A stretch of DNA of 33,893 nucleotides from an uncultured Flavonifractor sp. (GCA_947384055.1 CANDFO010000021.1:1-33893); one strand, 5' to 3'. Shown: positions 7,864 to 15,288, counted from the stretch's first letter. Numbers and translations are program-made. The notes: generated from the letters alone by a model not told the origin.

Positions 7864-8211
7864 AAAGAACTCCCGCACACCAATCACCAGCAAGAACCCC
7901 CCAAAGCACCGCCGCAGCAGCGCCACATCCAGCGCCGTAGCCGCCCACGCTGCGGCGGCGGTTCCCAAGAGCCCTGCGGCAATGGCCGGAATCAAAACCC
8001 GCGTTTCGATGAAGCCGTTTTTCACATGGGCAGGCAGGGCGGTGGCGGCGGTGGGCAGAAAGTACAGCAGATTGATCCCCTGAGCCAGGTTCTGCGGCAC
8101 TCCGGCGAAAGCGGTCAGATAGATCAGCAGCAGCGTGCCGCCTCCCACGCCGAAGCCGGACAGCACGCCCGTGACCGCTCCTGCAAGCGCGGCGGCAATC
8201 CAGCCCGTCAA
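7852..8211 (-). CDS. Half-length TauE/SafE (TSUP) membrane protein, second half-gene
   Basis: About 119 residues, mostly hydrophobic with roughly four membrane spans. The first span carries the TSUP repeat signature GVLSGFGVGGGTLLLIYL. Full-length sulfite/organosulfur exporters of this family have about 250 residues and two such repeats, so this is one repeat encoded alone. The start is inferred as a TTG at 8211 that overlaps the stop codon of the upstream half-gene (TTGA), which suggests translational coupling and a working heterodimer. No frame disruption is seen inside either half. The 3' end overlaps ruvX by 12 bases on the opposite strand. Substrate unknown. Confidence 0.85.
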   Translation of the reverse strand: MTGWIAAALAGAVTGVLSGFGVGGGTLLLIYLTAFAGVPQNLAQGINLLYFLPTAATALPAHVKNGFIETRVLIPAIAAGLLGTAAAAWAATALDVALLRRCFGGFLLVIGVREFFSKG

Positions 8212-8573
8212 AAGAACAGCGCCTTTACGCCGCCGTAGAGAATGAGCAGGGCAAACACACGGCGGAGCCATACCATGTTGACTTTTCGGAAAAGCTTTCC
8301 CCCCGCCAGTCCTCCTGCCAGTCCCCCCGCCAGATAGGGCAGGGCAAGCGTCAGGTCCAGCCCGCCCCGAAAAAAGTACAGAATGGAAGAGAGGACGCAC
8401 AGGGGCAGAATAACCGCCACCGAAGTGGCAAAGGCCTCTCGCTGGTCCAGTCCACACCGCCGCCTGAGCAGGGGCACCAGCAGCATTCCGCCGCCGCCCC
8501 CGAAAAATCCATTGGCCAGCCCCGCCGCGCCGCCCGCCGCCGCCGGCCAGAAATTCGACTTCCTTTTCTCCAT
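8208..8573 (-). CDS. Half-length TauE/SafE (TSUP) membrane protein, first half-gene
   Basis: 121 residues beginning MEKRKSNFWPAAAGG, with about four membrane spans. It has its own TSUP repeat signature, GLANGFFGGGGGMLLVPLL, near the N-terminus, followed by helices around SVAVILPLCVLSSILYFF and the Gly-rich YLAGGLAGGLAGG. The stop codon overlaps the start of the second half-gene by four bases, so the pair is translated as a unit. A GAGGGG element seven bases before the ATG at 8573 is a plausible ribosome binding site. Longer upstream extensions of this frame have no family character. The pair together equals one normal TSUP transporter; sulfite or sulfoacetate export is the family role, not shown here. 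Confidence 0.87.
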   Translation of the reverse strand: MEKRKSNFWPAAAGGAAGLANGFFGGGGGMLLVPLLRRRCGLDQREAFATSVAVILPLCVLSSILYFFRGGLDLTLALPYLAGGLAGGLAGGKLFRKVNMVWLRRVFALLILYGGVKALFF

Positions 8574-8872
8574 GTCAGGTCCCCTCTTTGGCATTTTTCC
8601 GCCGGTAGTCTCACCCTTGACGCTCTCTGTCATGAGCATGATATCATCAACCAAAGCTGTAAGCGGTCTGCCCACACGTTTGGTCCGGATGCTTGAACAG
8701 AATCCGTGACCCTTTTCAAGCCGTCTGATTATAATATTCCAGGGGCGGACCTGTTTTATTACTGGATGCTCAAACAAACAGGACATCCATGCTGTACCGT
8801 TCGGGAAAATCCTGAAACTGCAAAATTTGAAACGGAAAACCAACGTTCTTTTCGTTTTCCCTGAAAAAGCAG

Positions 8873-8902
8873 CAGCCCGGCCGGGTATTCCCCGGCCGGG
8901 CT
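8873..8902. repeat. 30-bp palindromic repeat, copy 1
   Basis: A GC-rich hairpin built from CCCGGCCGGG, a short TATTC loop and CCCGGCCGGG. An identical 30-bp copy lies at 9107-9136. The two copies bracket the R3 repeat and the 9072-9102 terminator. Confidence 0.85.
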
Positions 8903-8903
8903 C

Positions 8904-9016
8904 AGTCTGTCGCAAAATTTTCTCCCACAGGAAAGCCTCGCAGAGTTTTGCCGCCCGAGGGCGGCAAAACAAAGTCAAAAATAGTCATTTTCGGGGACAT
9001 GCGCCTCGAAAATGAC
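8904..9016. repeat. Dispersed structured repeat R3, copy 1
   Basis: About 110 bp, closely matching the sequence at 33787-33893. It contains two hairpins: a 12-bp stem at 8945-8970 (GTTTTGCCGCCC and its complement around GA) and a 13-bp stem with one wobble pair at 8984-9016 (GTCATTTTCGGGG around loop ACATGCG). Both hairpins are kept in the other copy, with the few changes mostly in loops or at stem ends. Confidence 0.85.
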
Positions 9017-9071
9017 ACTGCTCGGCCTGCAAGTGTGCCCAAAGGGTGCGCGCGGCAGGCCGTATCTCTTT

Positions 9072-9102
9072 TGTCGAAAAAGGCCAAGGGCCTTTTTCGA
9101 CA
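9072..9102 (-). terminator. Bidirectional terminator downstream of eno
   Basis: A perfect 14-bp stem (TGTCGAAAAAGGCC at 9072-9085 with 9089-9102) around a three-base loop. Runs of A5 and T5 in the arms give a U-rich end in either direction. It lies about 150 bases past the eno stop and is the best candidate for ending the glycolytic transcript. Confidence 0.7.
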
Positions 9103-9106
9103 GGCT

Positions 9107-9137
9107 CAGCCCGGCCGGGTATTCCCCGGCCGGGCTG
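9107..9137. repeat. 30-bp palindromic repeat, copy 2
   Basis: Identical to copy 1 at 8873-8902, a CCCGGCCGGG hairpin with a TATTC loop. It directly follows the 9072-9102 hairpin and may strengthen termination of the eno transcript. Confidence 0.85.
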
Positions 9138-9250
9138 CCTGCGGTAAGCGCTGTAAACGTTCTCCGACTGACTCTCGATACCGCACCGGACAGAAACCCA
9201 GAGGCAGCGGCGGTCTGACGGCTGCTCCAAAGCGCTCGTCCCGCAAAAAA

Positions 9251-10552
9251 TTACTTCAGGTTAAAGAAGGCATCCTTGCCCAGGTACTGCGCCACATCGC
9301 CCAGCTCCTCCTCAATGCGCAGGAGCTGATTGTACTTGGCCACACGGTCGGTGCGGCTGGGAGCGCCGGTTTTAATCTGCCCGGCATTGGTGGCCACCAC
9401 GATATCGGCAATCGTGGCGTCCTCCGTCTCGCCGGAACGGTGGGAGACCACGGCGGTATAGCCCGCCCGGTTCGCCATCTGAATGGCATCCAGCGTCTCG
9501 GTGAGGGTGCCGATCTGGTTGACCTTGATCAGAATCGAGTTGGCAATTTTGTTCTCCAGGCCCATCTTCAGCCGCTCAGTGTTGGTGACGAACAGGTCGT
9601 CGCCCACCAGCTGCACCCGGTCGCCCAGTGCCTTGGTGAGCATCTGCCAGCCCTCGATATCGTCTTCGCCCATGCAGTCCTCCATGGAGATGATGGGATA
9701 GGAATCGGCAAACTTCTTCCACATATTGACCATCTGCTGCTTGGTCATGGACTTCTTGGCCTTAGGCAGGTCATAGCAGCCGGTCTCGGCGTTATACCAG
9801 TCGGACACGGCGGCGTCAATCGCGATTTTGAAGTCCTCACCGGGCTTATAGCCGGCCTTCTCGATGGCGGCCACGATGCACTTGAAGGCGTCCTCATCCT
9901 TCTTGAGGTTCGGCGCATAACCGCCCTCATCGCCCACACCGGCGGCGGGGGTGCCGTTCTCTTTGAGCACACTCTTGAGGGTATGGAACACCTCGGCGCA
10001 CATCCGCAGGGCCTCCCGCCAGCAGCAGGCGCCCACAGGCATAATCATAAACTCCTGAATGTCTACGTTGTTGGTGGCGTGTGCGCCGCCGTTGAGAATG
10101 TTCATCATGGGCACAGGCAGGGTCTTGGCGTTGACGCCGCCGATATAATTGTACAGAGAGGTGCCCAGGCTCTCAGCCGCGGCCTTGGCACAGGCCAGGG
10201 ATGCGCCAAGAATGGCGTTGGCGCCCAGGCGGGACTTGTTGGGGGTGCCGTCCAGAGCGATGAGCGCCTTGTCAATGGCGGTCTGGTCCAGTACATTCAT
10301 CCCCACCAGACACTCGGCAATCTCGGTATTTACGTTTTTGACGGCGGTAAGCACACCCTTGCCCAGGTAGCGGCTCTTGTCGCCGTCCCGCAGCTCGCAG
10401 GCCTCATGCACACCGGTAGAAGCGCCGGAGGGCACCGCCGCGCGGCCCATGACGCCATCCTCCAGATAGACCTCCACCTCTACGGTGGGATTGCCGCGGG
10501 AATCCAGAATCTCACGGCCCAGAACGTCAACAATTTCAATAATTTCCTTCAT
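9251..10552 (-). CDS. eno: Enolase
   Basis: Converts 2-phosphoglycerate to phosphoenolpyruvate in the cytoplasm, the step before pyruvate kinase and the source of phosphate for Enzyme I. 433 residues, full length. Conserved stretches include REILDSRGNPTVEVEV, VPSGASTG, the GVGDEGGYAPN loop, the metal-binding SMEDCMGEDD and LVGDDLFVTN, the catalytic Lys in ILIKVNQIGTLTE and the SHRSGETED signature. AAAGGAG lies nine bases before the ATG. It is the last gene of the pgk-tpiA-gpmI-eno series; a 241-base gap from gpmI holds a MITE-like element, so a separate promoter is possible but none was clear. Confidence 0.98.
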   Translation of the reverse strand: MKEIIEIVDVLGREILDSRGNPTVEVEVYLEDGVMGRAAVPSGASTGVHEACELRDGDKSRYLGKGVLTAVKNVNTEIAECLVGMNVLDQTAIDKALIALDGTPNKSRLGANAILGASLACAKAAAESLGTSLYNYIGGVNAKTLPVPMMNILNGGAHATNNVDIQEFMIMPVGACCWREALRMCAEVFHTLKSVLKENGTPAAGVGDEGGYAPNLKKDEDAFKCIVAAIEKAGYKPGEDFKIAIDAAVSDWYNAETGCYDLPKAKKSMTKQQMVNMWKKFADSYPIISMEDCMGEDDIEGWQMLTKALGDRVQLVGDDLFVTNTERLKMGLENKIANSILIKVNQIGTLTETLDAIQMANRAGYTAVVSHRSGETEDATIADIVVATNAGQIKTGAPSRTDRVAKYNQLLRIEEELGDVAQYLGKDAFFNLK

Positions 10553-10577
10553 GGTCGTCTGCTCCTTTCAAATTTAT

Positions 10578-10736
10578 GACCTGTATTCATAATCGGCGGA
10601 CGCCGGTCCGCCTGGAAAACTTTTCCGCCCCGCAAGACAAAAATCGGGAACGTCTGATGTGTTTCAGGATTTTCAGCGCCGCCGGGCGGCAAAGGCTCCG
10701 GCAAACCGACGTTTAGCGATTGTGCACACAGGTTCC
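10578..10736. repeat. MITE-like element between gpmI and eno (R1 family)
   Basis: About 159 bp with imperfect terminal inverted repeats: GACCTGTATTCATAATCG at one end and, on the other strand, GAACCTGTGTGCACAATCG at the other. The ends match R1 copies at 25262-25351 and 33688-33735. There is no coding potential. It fills most of the gap between the two glycolytic genes. Confidence 0.65.
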
Positions 10737-10793
10737 AACATATGCGCTGTTCCGAACGGCCTTCCAAAAGGACGCCGCGGAACAGGGGGCAAC

Positions 10794-12308
10794 TTACTGA
10801 ATGAGTGTCTCTCCGTCCATTTCGCCCGGCTTTTCCAGGCCCATCAGGTCCAGCATGGTGGGGGCGATGTCGGCCAGCCGGCCGTCCCGGAGGGTCACGT
10901 CGGCGCCCACAATATAGAAGGGCACTAGATTGGTGGTGTGGGCGGTGAAGGGGGTCACGCCGTCGTCCTCCAGCATCCGCTCAGCATTGCCGTGGTCGGC
11001 GGTGATCAGGGAGACTCCTCCCATGCCGGCGGTGGCATCCACCACCCGGCCAACGCAGGCATCCACGGCCTCCACCGCTTTGACTGCGGCCTCATACACT
11101 CCGGTGTGGCCCACCATGTCACAGTTGGCAAAGTTGAGGATGATTACGTCGTAATTGCCGCTTTCAATGCGTTTGACAGCCTCGTCCGCCACCTCATAGG
11201 CGCTCATCTCCGGCTGGAGGTCATAGGTGGCCACCTTGGGAGAGGGAATCAGACAGCGGTCCTCACCGGGGAATACCTTTTCCTCTCCGCCGTTGAAGAA
11301 AAACGTCACATGGGCGTATTTCTCCGTCTCGGCAATGCGCAGCTGGGTATATCCCTGCCTGGAGATATATTCGCCGAAAATGCTCTCCAGCGCCCGGTGG
11401 GGGAAGGCGATCAGCACGTTGGGCATGGTGGCGTCGTACTCCGTAGTGCACACATAGGTCACGGGGAAATAGCCGTGTTTGCGCTCCACATCGGCAAAGG
11501 CGGGGTCTACAAAGCAGCGGGTGATCTCCCGGGCCCGGTCAGGCCGGAAGTTGATAAAGATAACGGAGTCTCCCTCACGCACTTTCCCGTCTTTGGCGCA
11601 TACTACCGGCTCCACGAATTCGTCGGTCACACCGGCGTCGTAGGACTTCTGCACCGCGTCCACCGGGTCGGGATTCCAGGCACCCTCGCCCAGCGTCAGG
11701 GCGTCATAGGCCCGCTGGAGCCGCTCCCAGCGCTTATCCCGGTCCATGGCGTAAAAGCGGCCCATCACCGTGGCAATCTCTCCCACGCCCAGCTCTGCGC
11801 ATTTGTCCCGCAGGGCCGCCACAAATCCTTTGCCAGAGGTGGGAGGCACGTCCCGCCCGTCCAGGAAGCAGTGGACGTACACCCGGCTCAGCCCCCGCTC
11901 CTTGGCCATCTTCAGCAGGGCAAACAGGTGCGTAATGTGGCTGTGGACGCCGCCGTCGGACAGCAGTCCCATCAGGTGCAGGGCGCTCCCCCGCTCCCGG
12001 CAGTCGTCCATAGCCTCCAGGTAGGCCTCGTTCTCAAAAAAGGAACCGTCCTCAATTGCCCGGCTGATCCGGGGCAGGTCCTGAAACACCACCCGTCCCG
12101 CGCCGATGTTGGTGTGCCCCACCTCGGAGTTGCCCATCTGTCCCTCGGGCAGGCCCACATCCAGCCCGGAGGCCGAAAGCCTGCAGCCGGGGTTTTCTCC
12201 AAAAATCCGGTCCAGCCTGGGGGTCCTGGCGTTGGCAACGGCATTACCCGCCGTCTCCGCCCGAATCCCGAAGCCGTCCATGATAATCAAGGTAGTAGGT
12301 GTTTTCAT
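10794..12308 (-). CDS. gpmI: 2,3-bisphosphoglycerate-independent phosphoglycerate mutase
   Basis: Interconverts 3- and 2-phosphoglycerate using two metal ions, without a bisphosphoglycerate cofactor. 504 residues, full length for the alkaline-phosphatase-like family. The N-terminus has the metal ligand in LIIMDGFGI, the phosphoserine nucleophile lies in QMGNSEVGHTNIGAG, followed by LLSDGGVHSH, the substrate-binding FLDGRDVPPTSG, and the C-terminal metal ligands in NFANCDMVGHTG and ITADHGNAE. The ATG is preceded by a GGGGG stretch seven bases away, a weak ribosome binding site. It lies between tpiA and eno with element-filled gaps on both sides. Confidence 0.97.
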   Translation of the reverse strand: MKTPTTLIIMDGFGIRAETAGNAVANARTPRLDRIFGENPGCRLSASGLDVGLPEGQMGNSEVGHTNIGAGRVVFQDLPRISRAIEDGSFFENEAYLEAMDDCRERGSALHLMGLLSDGGVHSHITHLFALLKMAKERGLSRVYVHCFLDGRDVPPTSGKGFVAALRDKCAELGVGEIATVMGRFYAMDRDKRWERLQRAYDALTLGEGAWNPDPVDAVQKSYDAGVTDEFVEPVVCAKDGKVREGDSVIFINFRPDRAREITRCFVDPAFADVERKHGYFPVTYVCTTEYDATMPNVLIAFPHRALESIFGEYISRQGYTQLRIAETEKYAHVTFFFNGGEEKVFPGEDRCLIPSPKVATYDLQPEMSAYEVADEAVKRIESGNYDVIILNFANCDMVGHTGVYEAAVKAVEAVDACVGRVVDATAGMGGVSLITADHGNAERMLEDDGVTPFTAHTTNLVPFYIVGADVTLRDGRLADIAPTMLDLMGLEKPGEMDGETLIQ

Positions 12309-12412
12309 AAAAAAACCCCCGTTTTTGTTTGAGACGGGACTAGCGCCTGTCCTCTCCTTTTGCAGGCCGTCTGCCCGGAGACAGCTGCTCCCGTCTGCTC
12401 ATTTCTCCCCTT

Positions 12413-12574
12413 AGAGTCTGTTTAAAATCTTCAGGCACACCGTCTGAACTGGTCTTTTTCCGCCCTGCGGCGTCAAACATACTCGAAATACATCCAGTAT
12501 TTCTGTGCTTTTTTCCTTGCCGGACAAAAAAATCCCGGTCCATCCGGCGTATCCGGAGATCTTAAGCAGGCTCT
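12413..12574. mobile_element. MITE-like element A between tpiA and gpmI
   Basis: A 162-bp non-coding element with terminal inverted repeats: AGAGTCTGTTTAAAATCTT at the left, and AGAGCCTGCTTAAGATCTC when the right end is read in reverse. TTA flanks both ends and could be a target duplication. A related copy in the opposite orientation lies at 22655-22815; both share CACACCGTCTGA and GGTCTTTTTCCGCC. The right end meets the tpiA stop codon. Confidence 0.75.
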
Positions 12575-13347
12575 TACTCCTGATTGGCGGCGTTTACAAT
12601 CTCTACAAAATCAGGGGCCTTGAGGCTGGCGCCACCGATGAGGCCGCCGTCCACATCGGGCTGGGCCAGCAGCTCGGCGGCATTCTTGGCGTTCATGGAG
12701 CCGCCGTACTGGATGGTAACGGACCGGGCAACCCGGGCTCCGTAAAGCTTGCGGATGACGGTGCGAATGGCCTCGCAGACCTCTCCGGCCTGCTCCGCAG
12801 TGGCGGTCTTTCCCGTTCCGATGGCCCAAAGAGGCTCATAGGCGATGACCACATGGCGCATCTTGTCCGCGGGCACGCCGGACAGGGCGGCCTTCACCTG
12901 ATAGGCGATCAGATCCATGGTGACGCCCAGCTCCCGCTGCTCCAGGCTCTCGCCCACGCAGACAATGGGGTACAGGCCGGCTTCCAGCGCGGCGTGGACC
13001 TTCTTGTTGACGGCAAAGTCGGTCTCGTTGTAATACTGGCGGCGCTCGGAGTGGCCGATGATGACATATTTGACCCCGGCCTCTTTGAGCATCTCGGCGG
13101 ACACCTCGCCCGTGTAGGCGCCGTGAGACTCATAGTGGCAGTTCTCCGCACCTACCGCTACCCGGCAGTCCTTGAGCATCCGCACGGCGGCGGGGATGTT
13201 TACATAGGGTACGCACAGAACAACTTCGCACCACTTGGGCTTGCCCAGCAGCGGCTTGAGCTCGTCCACAAAGGTCTTGGTCTCGCTGAGGGTTTTGTTC
13301 ATCTTCCAGTTTCCGGCGATGACAGTTTTGCGGTAACGGCGATTCAT
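12574..13347 (-). CDS. tpiA: Triosephosphate isomerase
   Basis: Interconverts dihydroxyacetone phosphate and glyceraldehyde 3-phosphate. 257 residues, normal. The conserved N-terminus VIAGNWKMNK carries the active-site Lys; then GAENCHYESHGAYTGE, the catalytic His in IIGHSERR, the catalytic Glu in AYEPLWAIGTGKTAT, and the phosphate-binding QYGGSMN and GLIGGASL. The reading frame stays open upstream to 13533, but the ATG at 13347 has AGAGGTG nine bases before it and matches the family start (MNRRYRKTVIAGNW). The stop codon TAA is shared with the end of MITE-like element A. Confidence 0.98.
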   Translation of the reverse strand: MNRRYRKTVIAGNWKMNKTLSETKTFVDELKPLLGKPKWCEVVLCVPYVNIPAAVRMLKDCRVAVGAENCHYESHGAYTGEVSAEMLKEAGVKYVIIGHSERRQYYNETDFAVNKKVHAALEAGLYPIVCVGESLEQRELGVTMDLIAYQVKAALSGVPADKMRHVVIAYEPLWAIGTGKTATAEQAGEVCEAIRTVIRKLYGARVARSVTIQYGGSMNAKNAAELLAQPDVDGGLIGGASLKAPDFVEIVNAANQE

Positions 13348-13397
13348 CGTTTGGTACACCTCTTTTATATAAGTTGGATGGAACTCTTTATCCGAAC

Positions 13398-13452
13398 GCC
13401 GGGCGGCGGAACCGCTGCGCTGGGCATCCGCGGACCCCTGTGAGCCGCCCGG
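13398..13452 (-). other. Long hairpin in the pgk-tpiA gap
   Basis: Exact 10-bp arms (GCCGGGCGGC at 13398-13407 and GCCGCCCGGC at 13443-13452) close a 35-base loop with further GC-rich pairing. There is no T-tract, so it is unlikely to terminate; it may be an mRNA processing or stability element between the two cistrons. Confidence 0.5.
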
Positions 13453-13462
13453 CTCTACAGGT

Positions 13463-14659
13463 TTACGCGTCCAGCAGACACGCCACGCCGGGAAGCTCCT
13501 TGCCCTCCATAAACTCCAGGGAGGCGCCGCCACCGGTGGAAATATGCGTCATCTTCTCCGCATAGCCCAGCTGCTGCACCGCCGCCGCGCTGTCGCCGCC
13601 GCCGATGATGGTGATAGCGCCGGTCTGGCTCAGCGCCTCGGCCACCGCCTCGGTGCCCTTCGCAAAGGCCGGGAACTCAAACACACCCATGGGCCCGTTC
13701 CAAATCACGGTGCCCGCATCCTTTACCGCGTCGCAGTACAGCTTCACGGTCTCAGGTCCGATATCCAGGCCCTGCCAGCCGTCGGGAATCTCTCCGGTCT
13801 TCACCACTTTGCTCTCCGCGTCGGCGGCAAAGGCGTTGGCAATGACCGTATCCACAGGCAGCAGCAGCTTGACGCCCTTGGCGGCGGCCTTCTGGACCAT
13901 CTCGTTGGCATAGTCCTTCCAGTCCTCTTCCAGCAGGGAGTCTCCCACCTTGCCGCCTTGGGCGGCGGAGAAGGTATAGGCCATGCCGCCGCCGATGATA
14001 ATGGTGTCGGCAATCTCCAGCAGATTGTTGATCACACCGATTTTAGAGGAGACCTTAGAGCCGCCCAGAATGGCCACCAGGGGACGCTTGGGATTGGCCA
14101 GGGCGCCGCCGATTACATCCAGCTCCTTCTGAATCAGGAACCCGGACACGGCGGGCAGGTAATCGGCTACGCCGGCAGTGGAGGCGTGGGCCCGGTGAAC
14201 CGCGCCGAACGCGTCGGACACGTATACATCCGCCAAAGCCGCCAGCTGCTTGGCCAGTTCCGGGTCGTTTTTAGTCTCGCCCTTCTCAAAGCGGGTGTTT
14301 TCCAGCAGCAGCACCTGACCGGGCTGGAGTGCGGCGGCCTTGGCCTGGGCGTCGGGGCCCACCACATCGGCGGCCATAATCACCTTGCGGCCCAGCAGCT
14401 CGCTGAGGCGGGCAGCCACCGGCTTCAGGGACAGCTCAGGCTTCACTTCACCCTTGGGCTTGCCCAGGTGGGAGCAGGCTATCACCGCGGCGTTCTGCTC
14501 CAGCAGATACTGGATGGTAGGCAGAGCGGCACGGATCCGCTTGTCGTCGGTGATGGTGCCGCTGCCGTCCTTGGCCATAGGCACGTTAAAGTCGCAGCGG
14601 AGCAGGACCTTTTTACCTGCCACATCCATGTCTTTTACGGTTTTTTTGTTGTAATTCAT
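13463..14659 (-). CDS. pgk: Phosphoglycerate kinase
   Basis: Transfers phosphate from 1,3-bisphosphoglycerate to ADP. 398 residues, normal for a bacterial enzyme. The N-terminal half has the hallmark VLLRCDFNVPM, the substrate-binding HLGKPKGE and LLLENTRFEKGE. The C-terminal nucleotide domain has LGGSKVSSKIGV, IIGGGMAYTF, NGPMGVFEF and the final IIGGGDSAAAV and STGGGASLEF loops. The frame is open upstream to 14818, but MNYNKKTVKDMDVAGKKV beginning at the ATG 14659, with AAAGGAG upstream, is the family start. It begins 19 bases after trmL, so both are probably on one transcript. gapA, its usual partner, is not in the window. Confidence 0.98.
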   Translation of the reverse strand: MNYNKKTVKDMDVAGKKVLLRCDFNVPMAKDGSGTITDDKRIRAALPTIQYLLEQNAAVIACSHLGKPKGEVKPELSLKPVAARLSELLGRKVIMAADVVGPDAQAKAAALQPGQVLLLENTRFEKGETKNDPELAKQLAALADVYVSDAFGAVHRAHASTAGVADYLPAVSGFLIQKELDVIGGALANPKRPLVAILGGSKVSSKIGVINNLLEIADTIIIGGGMAYTFSAAQGGKVGDSLLEEDWKDYANEMVQKAAAKGVKLLLPVDTVIANAFAADAESKVVKTGEIPDGWQGLDIGPETVKLYCDAVKDAGTVIWNGPMGVFEFPAFAKGTEAVAEALSQTGAITIIGGGDSAAAVQQLGYAEKMTHISTGGGASLEFMEGKELPGVACLLDA

Positions 14660-14678
14660 TACGGGAAACGCTCCTTTC

Positions 14679-15218
14679 TCATGTTTTCCCCGCGGAACTG
14701 CGCGGGGAACAGCCAGGCTGCTCCGCAGCGGCGGGCGCCTCCCCCATCTCGCCGGCGCCGGTGAGACCGGGGAAGTCCAGCTGGCGCAGGGCCTCGTAGA
14801 CCACAATCGCCGCGGCATTGGAGAGGTTCAGGCACCGGGCCTCCGCCCGGATGGGAATACGGATGCAGCGGTCCCGGAACCGCTCCCGAAATGCCTGGGG
14901 CAGTCCGGCGGTCTCCTTGCCGAAAACCAGATAGCACCCCTCCCGGAACCGGGCCTGTGTGTAGGGGCGCGGGGCTTTGCTGGTGGCCAGCCACAGGTCC
15001 TGCGCGCCGCTTTTCCGGAAGAAATCCTCCAGATTATCATATACACACAGGTCCACCAGGTGCCAGTAGTCCAGCCCGGCCCGCTTGACCGCTTTGTCGC
15101 TGATATCAAAGCCCAGCGGACGGATTAAGTGCAGGCGGGTCCCAGTGACCGCACAGGTTCTGGCAATATTGCCGGTATTCTGTGGGATTTCCGGCTCAAA
15201 CAGCACAATATTGACCAT
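14679..15218 (-). CDS. trmL: tRNA (cytidine/uridine-34 2'-O)-methyltransferase TrmL (SpoU family)
   Basis: SPOUT-fold enzyme that 2'-O-methylates the wobble base of certain leucine tRNAs using S-adenosylmethionine. The N-terminal IVLFEPEIPQNTGNIARTC and the C-terminal knot motifs LVFGKETAGLP, RIPI and LNLSNAAAIVVYEALRQ are typical. 179 residues from the ATG at 15218, including a non-conserved tail of about 25 residues after FPGL. Alternative starts at 15233 and 15248 lie a few codons upstream without better ribosome binding sites; 15218 fits the family. It heads the glycolytic cluster and has a good promoter upstream. Confidence 0.93.
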   Translation of the reverse strand: MVNIVLFEPEIPQNTGNIARTCAVTGTRLHLIRPLGFDISDKAVKRAGLDYWHLVDLCVYDNLEDFFRKSGAQDLWLATSKAPRPYTQARFREGCYLVFGKETAGLPQAFRERFRDRCIRIPIRAEARCLNLSNAAAIVVYEALRQLDFPGLTGAGEMGEAPAAAEQPGCSPRSSAGKT

Positions 15219-15259
15219 TTTCACCCGCCCCATCTGTCCAAGAATCATCAGCGGAGGCT

Positions 15260-15288
15260 ATTGTACTCCAAAACGGCGGAGATTTCAA
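15260..15288 (-). promoter_or_regulatory. Sigma-A promoter of trmL and the glycolytic genes
   Basis: On the minus strand TTGAAA (15283-15288) and TACAAT (15260-15265) are separated by 17 bases. The -10 box overlaps the left arm of the 12-bp dyad at 15264-15312. This should transcribe trmL-pgk and possibly onward. Confidence 0.75.

Larger units (their letters stand above)
8574..9250. other. 677-bp gene-free region rich in hairpins and repeats
   Basis: No protein gene is convincing here. The half next to the TSUP genes (8574-8830) should hold their promoter, but no clear pair of boxes was found. From 8834 to 9137 there is a near-continuous row of inverted repeats (GGAAAAC/GTTTTCC at 8834-8860, then those listed separately). 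From 9138 to 9250, next to the eno stop, nothing distinct is visible. Confidence 0.7.

Noticed and set aside
8208..8978. Longer form of the first TSUP half-gene starting near 8978
   Set aside because: The upstream extension (about 130 residues) has no membrane or family character and passes through repeat DNA; the ATG at 8573 fits the family.
13348..13533. N-terminal extension of triosephosphate isomerase
   Set aside because: The frame is open, but the conserved start and a good ribosome binding site lie at 13347; the extension runs through the intergenic hairpin.
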